NCBI GenBank assembly: GCA_001970955.1 | Contig: MPUH01000277.1 | Span: 1-64,000 of the forward strand | Length of the DNA: 64,000 nucleotides | Direction: 5' to 3' | DNA from: Stentor coeruleus | Lineage: Eukaryota > Ciliophora > Heterotrichea > Heterotrichida > Stentoridae | Part shown: positions 40,709 to 48,979 of the stretch, piece by piece | Layout: the number at the start of each line of letters is the position of its first letter | Numbering within the stretch: the stretch's first letter is position 1 | Made by a program: the position numbers and the translations under genes | Notes under the pieces: model-generated | What the model saw: only the letters and a program-made list of their open reading frames with translations | The model's database searches: none | What the model was told of the DNA's origin: nothing

Positions 40709-40855
40709 TTAGTATTCTTTATCTTGCTTCGGGCCTGATGCTATTATCAAGGATTTAGAGGCAAATGGCCATAACTTAAGTGAGAGCATTGGCAGAGACT
40801 TAGCTTTTGTAGGTCCTCCTGGGGGTTTTGTCTTAGGTTTAGTTTCGTTTTGCAT
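40709..40855 (-). CDS. Doubtful 48-residue open frame
   Basis: A GC-richer island in the AT-rich spacer. The minus frame from the ATG at 40855 reads MQNETKPKTKPPGGPTKAKS, then LPMLSLKLWPFASKSLIIAS, to TAA at 40709. The plus strand is also open here (GRDLAFVGPPGGFVLGLVSF) but lacks an ATG. Either a tiny gene or a relic; I do not recognise it. Confidence 0.25.
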   Translation of the reverse strand: MQNETKPKTKPPGGPTKAKSLPMLSLKLWPFASKSLIIASGPKQDKEY

Positions 40856-42251
40856 CAATTGTATAAGATGTAAAGAGATGAATAAGGACATTATTATTAT
40901 AAATCTAATTTATTATCTTTCATTTCACCATTTTGTATTCAGTAAATGTATTTGCAAGTATATCAGAAAATATTTAATTCGTCTTTTATTGAGATATTGA
41001 TAAGAAATGCAAATATTTTATTGTTATTAGTATATAAATAATTGCTAGAGAGTAGAAGTTAGAAAAAGTAGAGAAATCTTAATGAATTCAAAATTGCAAG
41101 GAACCCTTTTATAAAAATTCGCATTTAATACAGGTAGTTTTAATTGGTTTCCTAATTAGGATTAAAACTATGAAGAGTAGCTATGATAATATACAAAGTT
41201 ATATTATAGTGCAAAATATTGGTGGGTTGATGAATTTTAGTATTGAGCTATTATCATACAATTTAACAAGAACTATAAAATTTTGTATTATATTAGAATT
41301 TAATTCTCTATATGCAAAATTGAGTCTTTAACTACTTTTATGTAGAGATGCAATGATAAGGGCATGCATTATATGTCTAGTGTTTGTAATTATTAATAGC
41401 TACTAATACTGAAAAGAATACTTGCCCATAATTTTTTTAAATTTCAGTTCCTAGGCTTATTGTATACAGTAATTGTTGGTTGCTGATTGTATTAATTTAT
41501 AAAATTGCACTACTTTATCTATCAATACTTTGCTAATAATAATTTTAGTCCTATCTGATTAAAAAAATTCTGGTTTCTATATGCAATAGGTTTAGTTGCA
41601 GTAGGTGCCAAGGAAGCATAATTAAAACTAAAAAATTTTTAGTTTTTATTAAGAAAATATATATATTATTATCTTAAGTTTAGATAGCAACTATCTTTAG
41701 ATGATGTAGATAAGATAATATATGAAATAATTAAACAAACAGTAGTTATAAAGAATAAAATTTATTGTGTTTAAATTTAAATAAGATAACTTTAAAACTT
41801 TTTTAAGAAAGTAAAGTTTTATAAACAGAGATTGTAGCTATTAATGGAATTTAGCTTAAATTATAAATAGTTAAATCTTTTAACAATTAAAGTTCATGAT
41901 AGTTTATAATTATTGATAGTATTAGTAATTATATTAACTTCTTAAAGTAAGATAAAGTAAATACAATAAATCTACAATATTTTCAAAAAATATTCAAAAT
42001 ATTATTTATAACTAATGCTATGAATGCCAAGTTTGCAAAAATAATGATCACTAATAACTAAAATACTGATAATTATTATAAAATAATAACTATAATATTT
42101 AATCTTCATTTAGAAATCAATATCATACTTTATTAGATCATTTATAATTTCATTATAACCTCAACTTCAGATATAATTTTTACTTTGCATTTATCTTTAT
42201 CTAAAAATCATTGTAAGATTTTAAGCCATACTTCTATTCTTATATCACCAC

Positions 42252-42343
42252 AAAAAAATTTCAATCAATAGCTCAAAGTAAAATTTTATTTTCCAAAAAA
42301 AAAATTTCAATCAAAAACTCAAAGCCAAATTTTAGTTTCCAAA
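42252..42343. repeat. 46-base A-rich tandem pair
   Basis: AAAAAAATTTCAATCAA-AGCTCAAAG recurs with a period of 46 (42252 and 42298) immediately upstream of the ArfGAP start codon. It is imperfect and non-coding. Confidence 0.7.
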
Positions 42344-42373
42344 AAAAAATTGTAAAAATTCCCAAGTATAAAA

Positions 42374-43174
42374 ATGCAGCCAACATCAGAATTAGTCTTC
42401 GCTCAGCTGAAATCAAAAAATTCAAATACCCGATGTTTTGATTGCGACACAAAAGAATCTGACTGGTGCTCAGTAAGCCATGGAATATTTTTATGCTTAA
42501 AATGCGCAGGAAAGCATAGAGGTTTTGGTGTCCATATAAGTTTTGTTAAGTCAGTCACAATGGACACATGGCAATTCAAGCATCTTCAAATGATGAAGGC
42601 AGGTGGAAATGAAGAACTCCATGAATTTTTTGATTTTTACGAACTTGGAAATTATGCTCCAGAAGATAAGTACAGAACGAAAGCTGCATATTACTATAGA
42701 GAAATGATAAAAACTGTATCTGAAGGAAGAGTTTTAGATAGGGAAAAGCCAAGTATTGACGAAGGAAAAATTATAGTAGAGGAACAAAAAAGAGTTATGC
42801 CTCAGAAAGTTATAGAAAAAGCTGCAGAAAAAGATCCTCAGAATATAAAAGCATTAATCGGAGATGCTTTTGAGTATACCAAAGACTTAGGAAGAAATAT
42901 TAAAGAAAAAGTTAGTGATGTCAGTATAGCCGATGTAGAAAACAAAGCTAAAGAAGCTTTTAGCAAAATAGAAAGCAAAGTTGACAGTTGGAACTTCAAA
43001 GAAAAGTTCAATTCAGTTAAAACTAAAACTGAAGGAGTATACAATAAAATAGCAGCAAAGGCAAAAAAAGCTATGAAAAAAATCACCGAAGAACAAGATT
43101 TTGATGATTCCAAGCTGGTAGAAGGAGAAGACGAACTTATGCTTGATCCTCAAGGCAAGAACGGGAAAAAATAA
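42374..43174 (+). CDS. ARF GTPase-activating protein, ArfGAP1-like
   Basis: 266 residues. Residues 8-90 are the ArfGAP zinc finger: C21-x2-C24-x16-C41-x2-C44, with the arginine finger Arg49 in AGKHRGFGVHISFVKSVTMD. MDTWQFKHLQMMKAGGNEEL matches ArfGAP1. These proteins stimulate GTP hydrolysis on Arf1 in COPI vesicle cycling at the Golgi. The rest is Lys/Glu-rich helix with possible amphipathic lipid-packing segments (DSWNFKEKFNSVKTKTEGV), comparable to ALPS regions but more charged. Length is shorter than animal ArfGAP1 (about 400). The start MQPTSELVF places the finger normally. Confidence 0.92.
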   Translation: MQPTSELVFAQLKSKNSNTRCFDCDTKESDWCSVSHGIFLCLKCAGKHRGFGVHISFVKSVTMDTWQFKHLQMMKAGGNEELHEFFDFYELGNYAPEDKYRTKAAYYYREMIKTVSEGRVLDREKPSIDEGKIIVEEQKRVMPQKVIEKAAEKDPQNIKALIGDAFEYTKDLGRNIKEKVSDVSIADVENKAKEAFSKIESKVDSWNFKEKFNSVKTKTEGVYNKIAAKAKKAMKKITEEQDFDDSKLVEGEDELMLDPQGKNGKK

Positions 43175-43256
43175 ACAACTTTGCTTTGTAAGGCAAAATA
43201 TTATTAATAGCATAATATATAAACAGATATGATCTATTATGATGTGGCTTATAAAT

Positions 43257-43586
43257 ATGAGTGACCTTTATTTCACCATTGGATGCTGCAGCATGTGCTC
43301 AACTCTTTTATTCTCAACATATGGGTATCACGGGGGGTTAGCTTATGATCAGCAATTAAAATGGGACATTGCTGTAAAATTCCAACAGTTTGGATCGATT
43401 CCTCTTTTACTTGCTTACAAGAAAAAAACTCCATATCCAGGAGGTCTAGCCATTGCCGGGACTGTCTTATTTTGTCTTCCTCTTTACTATAGTGTTCTAA
43501 GTGAGGATACTAAATTTAATAAGCTCATGCCCTATGGAGGCTTTGCAATGATGGCCTCATGGATCGCTTTAGGTTTTTTAAGCTAA
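43257..43586 (+). CDS. TMEM256/DUF423-like membrane protein
   Basis: 109 residues from MSDLYFTIGCCSMCS; ATGs at 43239 and 43242 would add a few residues. Four hydrophobic stretches are seen. Family signatures: YGYHGG early (human TMEM256 has YGAHG), a KWDIAVKFQQFGSIPLLLAY segment, and VLFCLPLYYSVLSEDTKF with LMPYGGFAMMASWIALGF at the end, aligning with the TMEM256 C-terminus. This family is widespread in bacteria and mitochondria or membranes of eukaryotes; its role is unknown. It lies 82 bases after ArfGAP on the same strand. Confidence 0.85.
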   Translation: MSDLYFTIGCCSMCSTLLFSTYGYHGGLAYDQQLKWDIAVKFQQFGSIPLLLAYKKKTPYPGGLAIAGTVLFCLPLYYSVLSEDTKFNKLMPYGGFAMMASWIALGFLS

Positions 43587-43626
43587 ATATTAGATTATAA
43601 TAAACTCCCTCAACAATTAAATTTAA

Positions 43627-43980
43627 ATGGGTTGCTGCAACTTTATATCACTTGAACAAGAAGTCTTAAATGAAGCGAAACTTGATCTGCAGAGAAATTC
43701 TTCAGAGATATCATTTGCTGACTTGGATATTGGGTCTAATGAAGATAATGAGCATTGTAAAGATATCGTCAATACTGAAGAAATTATTTTTCTCAGTGGA
43801 AGCAGGGCAAGATCTACGAGCTGCAATAGTCTGAGATATAGTAATCATATAGAAAAGGCGTTTTTAATGACGACTCCTATAAAGTCTTGTAGTATTGTGT
43901 CAAAAAGCTGCAATTTGAAGTCTAACGAAACATTTTTAGAGAGTAATTTGGGTATAAGCTTTTTGCCTAATTATCAGTAA
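43627..43980 (+). CDS. Small protein with MGCC lipid-anchor N-terminus
   Basis: 117 residues. MGCCNFISLEQEVLNEAK starts with Gly2 and Cys3-Cys4, a strong fit to N-myristoylation plus dual palmitoylation, so membrane attachment is expected. The remainder is acidic then Ser-rich (NSSEISFADLDIGSNEDNE; SGSRARSTSCNSLRYSN) and probably disordered. No domain recognised. It begins 40 bases after the TMEM256-like gene and runs convergently with the poly-RING array, 77 bases from its last stop codon. Confidence 0.68.
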   Translation: MGCCNFISLEQEVLNEAKLDLQRNSSEISFADLDIGSNEDNEHCKDIVNTEEIIFLSGSRARSTSCNSLRYSNHIEKAFLMTTPIKSCSIVSKSCNLKSNETFLESNLGISFLPNYQ

Positions 43981-44057
43981 TAATTAAAATTGTATTAAGT
44001 AATCTAAGAATCAAAAAAATATTACTTGAATGATGATTATTATCTAATTATATTGAC

Positions 44058-45527
44058 TTATGTATTACAGTATAAGCATTTCTTTTGGAAATAGTAGCCT
44101 GATGTATAAGTGCATGATGGGCATATAAAAAAAGTTGTTTTGATTCCTTCGAAGAATAACTGATAATGAGAAGCAATTTGTTGAGGATAATTATTAGACG
44201 AGCAGATATTTTCAGCTATATGCTTGACATAATCAAATGGGACACATAGTTTGTTGAAACAGTTCTTTATTTTACATCCTAGGCTATTGTGAGATTTATT
44301 GAGCCAATTTAAGTTTCTTGAGTTTAATGAGTTTAAAAATTTATTGAATTTTTGTTCAAAACCTTCAGAAATACAGAAGTAGCATTGGTAGTGATGGCAA
44401 TCTTCGAAAAAAATGCAATCAGTGTTGTGCTTGCCACATTTAGAAAAAGTTGAGATTTTGTATACTTGTGAAGATAATGCTGAATTGTAGCTGAATTGAG
44501 AGTTTTTAGTTGAAGTTTCTGGATTTTGAATGTACGAATGCTCGCTACCATAAAAATTATAGTCATAACTTTGATTTAGATTATTAGGATAGTTTTGAGA
44601 CACTGATAAGTAGTTGTGTTCCTGAATATAGTTTGAGGTATTTAAATTATTATGTGATGAATGTTCGTAATAGGATTCAACACTTTTATAATTACCTGAG
44701 ATGTTTTGAGATAATTCATTTGGATTACTGACAAAGTTTGGATATTCGTCGAAAGCAGATTGCTGATTTTTTATGTTAGATGGTGACAAGTTACTATTTA
44801 ATACATTTTCACTTTCAAGTGGGACATTTTTGTTTTGGTTAGATGATTCAGGTTTAAGAAAAGAAGTATTCATTTTTTCGCTTGCATTTGCCGCAAATGT
44901 ATTTTTTTTAGGATTATTGAAAGGTGGTTGCGGATTCATAGCTATACTCTTTTTTTCTTCATTACTCAGTTTTTTATCCTCTAAGCCTTTTACAAAGCTA
45001 GAATTAGATTTATTGCTGAAATTTAATTTGAGAGCATCTTCACAAAATTTGCAATCAACAATATGTAAATCTTCCATAGGCAATTTCGAAAAGTAATTTA
45101 AGCAATTTATGCATAAACCATGATTATTGCATATCATAATTGAAGATTCGAAATTCTGATCTCTACAAAAATAACATTCTGATACTCTTCTATGATTTCC
45201 TTTGTTACTAAAATCTGGTTTGCAAACTTTGCATAGATTATTATCAAAGCATTTAATACAAAATTTGCAATAGGTATGAATAGGATGAGAAATATTTTGA
45301 GTTAGAGGAAAGTGATAAGGAAGCATGCACTGAAAGCAAAGCCTTGAAATGGCATGATTACAAAAATTGCACTGTAGCTTAATTCTACAATTTTCAGATC
45401 TAATGCATTTTACACATAAAATGTGATCTTGGCATAGCCTTTTCAACTTGACTTTATCTGAACTTTGTGATTTGCAAGCAGCACATTCTAATATTTCATC
45501 ATTTCGCATATGCATGTGCATGTACAT
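44058..45527 (-). CDS. Poly-RING-like protein A (short member of array)
   Basis: 489 residues from the first ATG after an in-frame double stop (MYMHMHMRNDEILECAACKS). RING-like module b follows (CAAC, then CQDHILCVKC, then CNFC), then a degenerate c (HTYCKFCIKC) and d (CYFC, CNNHGLCINC, CKFC). A long Asn/Ser-rich linker then leads to the RBR-like C-terminal unit (CGKHNTDCIFFEDCHHYQCY; LGCKIKNCFNKLCVPF; HYQLFFEGIK; CPSCTYTSGYYFQKKCLYC). It lacks modules 5-9 of its neighbours. Module a is present upstream but cut off by stops (45528-45776). It may be a gene decaying or using an internal start. Ubiquitin-ligase activity is only a guess. Confidence 0.75.
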   Translation of the reverse strand: MYMHMHMRNDEILECAACKSQSSDKVKLKRLCQDHILCVKCIRSENCRIKLQCNFCNHAISRLCFQCMLPYHFPLTQNISHPIHTYCKFCIKCFDNNLCKVCKPDFSNKGNHRRVSECYFCRDQNFESSIMICNNHGLCINCLNYFSKLPMEDLHIVDCKFCEDALKLNFSNKSNSSFVKGLEDKKLSNEEKKSIAMNPQPPFNNPKKNTFAANASEKMNTSFLKPESSNQNKNVPLESENVLNSNLSPSNIKNQQSAFDEYPNFVSNPNELSQNISGNYKSVESYYEHSSHNNLNTSNYIQEHNYLSVSQNYPNNLNQSYDYNFYGSEHSYIQNPETSTKNSQFSYNSALSSQVYKISTFSKCGKHNTDCIFFEDCHHYQCYFCISEGFEQKFNKFLNSLNSRNLNWLNKSHNSLGCKIKNCFNKLCVPFDYVKHIAENICSSNNYPQQIASHYQLFFEGIKTTFFICPSCTYTSGYYFQKKCLYCNT

Positions 45528-45672
45528 ATAATCAAAACATCTATGACAAGATTTGTAAACAATCCATCCAATTTTTTATTATTTTGCGATATGCATGTGC
45601 ATGTACATATAATTAAAACATCTGTGACAAAATTTGTAAACAGTCCATCCAATTTTATTGTATTTTGTGATA
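45511..45672 (-). repeat. 81-base in-frame tandem duplication
   Basis: Units 45511-45591 and 45592-45672 both contain TGCATGTGCATGTACATATAA and differ at a few bases. 81 bases equals 27 codons, so frame is kept: YKFCHRCFNYMYMHMH and YKSCHRCFDYMYMHMH. The unit junction nearest gene A carries two tandem TAA codons where the other has TAC AAT. Confidence 0.88.
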
Positions 45673-45776
45673 ATACACTCTGAGCATAGTAGATGACGTC
45701 CACAAAATCTATAATCTCTATTTTCATTACAAATTCTTATAGGATCCTTGCAATGCATACATACATGCTCACTCAT
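45528..45776 (-). pseudogene. Cut-off first module of poly-RING gene A
   Basis: From the ATG at 45776 the frame reads MSEHVCMHCKDPIRICNENR, then CGRHLLCSEC and CHRC, a RING-like module a with the same start style as genes C and D (MSIVECSSC, MSELCSSC). It ends at TAA TAA (45576-45581) and would otherwise read straight into gene A in the same frame. No local-type 15-base intron removes the stops. So gene A has lost its first module or is a pseudogene. Confidence 0.7.
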
Positions 45777-46091
45777 ATATATTATAAAATAAATAATTAA
45801 GCTAAATATAATAAATCTAGCTGATATAAAAGAGATAAGGAAAACATAATTCTATACCAAAAAAAGCAGTAGAAGCTAATTGTAATTATCAATATAAATA
45901 ATATATGATTATAATTATGCCTACTAGTTTTCTTTAAAATAGAAGTAATCATACTTAGCATGCACATGTTTATAAAACTTTATATAAAGGAAAATTTAAA
46001 AATAGCAAACGCAAGCATAACTAAAGTTATTGACAACAAAACTTTAATCAAATTTGCATAAAATGCATATAATAAACTAACTAATTTCTAT
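45777..46091. other. AT-rich array spacer
   Basis: 315 bases between poly-RING genes A and B; no feature. Confidence 0.65.
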
Positions 46092-48511
46092 TCATATATT
46101 ATGCAAATAAAAATTGCAATATATGCAAGTTTCTCCAAGCTTATAATATCCAGTAATATATTTGCAATTTGGGCATTCTATGAATTTGCACTTTATTCCT
46201 TCAAAATACATTCCATATTTTCCAAGCATATTCTTATTAATATTCCTTTTTTCAAGAACTTTTTCAGCAATATGCGCGAAGCTCATAAAAGGGAAGCACA
46301 TATTATTATAACAATTTTCCTTAAAGCACCTTATTCCGATAATTTTACTATTCAGTGACTCTAAATCTCTGTTCATAATTTTTGTGATAAAATCTTCAAA
46401 GTCATTTTCAAATCTTGCAGAAAGACAAGTGATACATTGGGCATGCATGCAAGCCATGGGTTTCCAATAATTCTCTGAACATAATATTTTATTCAAATTT
46501 TTATTAGGTTTTTTTTTTGAGTTACCAGAAAACTTTATAGATTCTTGGAGCTCGCTTTGTTCAATTGTTTGTATTTCTTGATTTTTAAGTTTTTCTTCAT
46601 TTTTACCAAAAAATGTATGCTGTTTTTCTACTGGAAGAGTGCTTCTTAGATCAATAACATCAGATTTTTTTTCATTTGGTAATTGATTTATAATTGGTGT
46701 GATCGTATAATTTACTATAGATCTTTTTAGTATATTATTTTGACTACTTTTTGGGTTTGTTATGCTTCTTGGCAAAGAAATCTTATATTCTTCAATTTCA
46801 GTTTTTCTTTCTTTTCCTTCTTCTTTAAAATTTAAGCTGATAAAACCTCTTCTTGATACTTCTATTTCAGGAAAAAACAGCTCAGAGCTCTTGCAAGATC
46901 TACAATTAACAATTTCTGAATAGATTTCCTTAGTTTCATTATTTATAAAACTTGAGCATTTATCACATAGTATATGAATACTACATATTTGCGTACCCCT
47001 TTCTTGCCAAACGCCGCAAAATACGCAATTTTGCACATCTTTTTTTTTGTATAACAAACTGCATTGATCGCATTTTTTATTATATTTATCATTTTTAAAG
47101 TTCAAAAAACATGTTTTACAGTAAAAATGTTGGAATTCGCATGCAGGGTTAAAAACTTTATTTTCAATCAACTCAAAGCACCCTTTGCAAGCTTCGTGTA
47201 ATAATTTCTTACAATATTCGCATTGCATTAGTTCAATATCAGCATGCCTGTAATTAAAACAAAATTTACATATAAAATGACGAGGGCATCTATCAATACA
47301 AAGCGTCGAAGTATTGCACAGTTTGCATATCGCTACTTTTAAATTATTGTATAAAGAATTTTCATTAGATATTTCAGCGTATCCATGCTTAAACAATTTG
47401 ACCATAAAAGAAGTACATTTTTCGCATTTAAAATACAATTTCAAATTCTGTTTTTGAATAAAATATAAGCACGATTTGCATATTGTATGCTCTGAGCATT
47501 CTGTTTTAAAAGATTTTTGTTTACTTTTCTTGCAGTAAAGACATGCTTTTAGCTCTGTCTCTGAAAAATAAATACTACAATACTTGCATGATATTAAATC
47601 AGAAGTAAAAGGAGGGTTTTGAGAGCATTTTTGGCATATAGCATGATTATAAGGGCATGTGAGAATTTGAATATATGATTTTCTCTTACTGTTTTCAAAG
47701 CAAAGCTGACAATGCATTTCTTGGATTTTAGGTTTAAGTTTATTCAAACATATGCAACTTTCTAATTCAATAAGTAGCTCGTCNGATTATAAGGGCATGT
47801 GAGAATTTGAATATATGATTTTCTCTTACTGTTTTCAAAGCAAAGCTGGCAATGCATTTCTTGGATTTTAGGTTTAAGTTTATTCAAACATATGCAACTT
47901 TCTAATTCAATAAGTAGCTCGTTTGGTATAAAATTATTAATAAGATAAGCGCATTGGGAGCAAAATCCATGACCGCATGAAAATAATTGTAATTCATTTG
48001 AATTTTTACATAAATAACATATTTCACCTTTAGGCTTTTTAGAAAAATTTTGGCATATTTGGCATTCTTCGAATTTTTTGTTTTTAGCTTGTCTTATAAA
48101 ACATGTTCGACAATATTTATGCTCTAAGTGGCAGGGACAAGCTATAAGGTTATCATCTGAAATCTTTAAGCATGCGATGCAAGTTTTTTGACAAGTCTTT
48201 AAACAATTGTAGCATTTATTAATCTTTTCTTGATAAGGATTAATGAGACAATTTTTGCATAAAATATGCGATTTGCAAATGGTTTCAATATGATTAGGAC
48301 TATAGCAGTAGTTGCATGCAAAAATAGTATCATCTTCTTTAGGAGGATAATAGAAATTCTGGCATTCAATGCAATTAGAAATCAAATTTATGTTTGTAGA
48401 AGCTTTGTCGTAGCAATTTGGGCAAAATTGATGCTGTTGGCAATAGCCAGGAAATATAAGATTGGGTTCTTCAAATTTTGCTTTGCATCCTGAGCATTTA
48501 CTTAAAAGCAT
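46092..48511 (-). CDS. Poly-RING-like protein B (split by assembly join)
   Basis: Two apparent genes (to 47762 and from 47747) are one gene interrupted by a 139-base duplicate plus N (47645-47784). Removing those 140 bases leaves 2280, an exact multiple of three, encoding about 759 residues. It has nine RING-like modules in order: CSGC/CQQHQFCPNC, CNYC/CKSHILCKNC, CIAC/CPCHLEHKYCRTC, CYLC/CGHGFCSQC, CQLC/CPYNHAICQKC, CLYC/CSEHTICKSC, CKLC/CPRHFICKFC, CKGC/CEFQHFYCKTC and CVFC/CSIHILCDKC. A disordered linker follows, then the RBR-like unit (MACMHAQCITC; IGIRCFKENCYNNMCFPF; MYFEGIKCKFIECPNCKYIT). The start MLLSKCSGC matches the neighbours. Confidence 0.85.
47645..47923. repeat. 139-base duplicate across an N inside gene B
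   Basis: 47645-47783 and 47785-47923 are near-identical (one difference, ctgac/ctggc, plus the last bases). The N at 47784 joins them. This is overlapping contig ends, and it breaks the reading frame of gene B. Confidence 0.93.
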
Positions 48512-48979
48512 TATTAAATTACTTTATAGCATAATACCTAATTTTTACTCAAACTTAAAACTTTAAGAAAATAAAGTTAGTTGAGTTATTGAATGATAAG
48601 GAAGATATTTTATGTTTTATTGAGTTTTATGCTGATGGAAATTATATGGAAAATTAAACTATTTTATATAAAGACTTTATCTCAGGTGATAAAGCATCAA
48701 ATTAGAAGTTAATATAAAATCATTACTCTGGGACTAAAATATAAACTTTATCAAAAATAAAAATATGCATTTTTAAGTAAATTTGTTTATGAAATTGTAG
48801 AATTATTGAATGAAGTGTTTATGAATTAGTATTTAATTAAATCAATTTTATATAACTATGAATTTACAAATAAATGCTGATTTTAGAATAGATAAATATT
48901 TTTGAAAGAACTATTTAAATTGGTTTTGCTAAATAATACTTATGCAGTTTAATACTATTAATACCAATCTTAAGAGAGA
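48512..48979. other. AT-rich array spacer
   Basis: 468 bases between genes B and C with no recognisable relic. Confidence 0.6.

Larger units (their letters stand above)
39713..42373. other. Largest AT-rich spacer (2.7 kb)
   Basis: Mostly featureless AT-rich DNA. It holds an 89-base tandem duplication (39858-40035), a doubtful 48-codon frame (40709-40855) and a 46-base A-rich tandem pair just before the ArfGAP gene. Confidence 0.6.

Noticed and set aside
40715-40880. Plus-strand frame reading GRDLAFVGPPGGFVLGLVSF
   Set aside because: Looks membrane-like but has no ATG and a stop directly upstream; the opposite strand has a complete ATG-to-stop frame, so I listed only that one, at low confidence.
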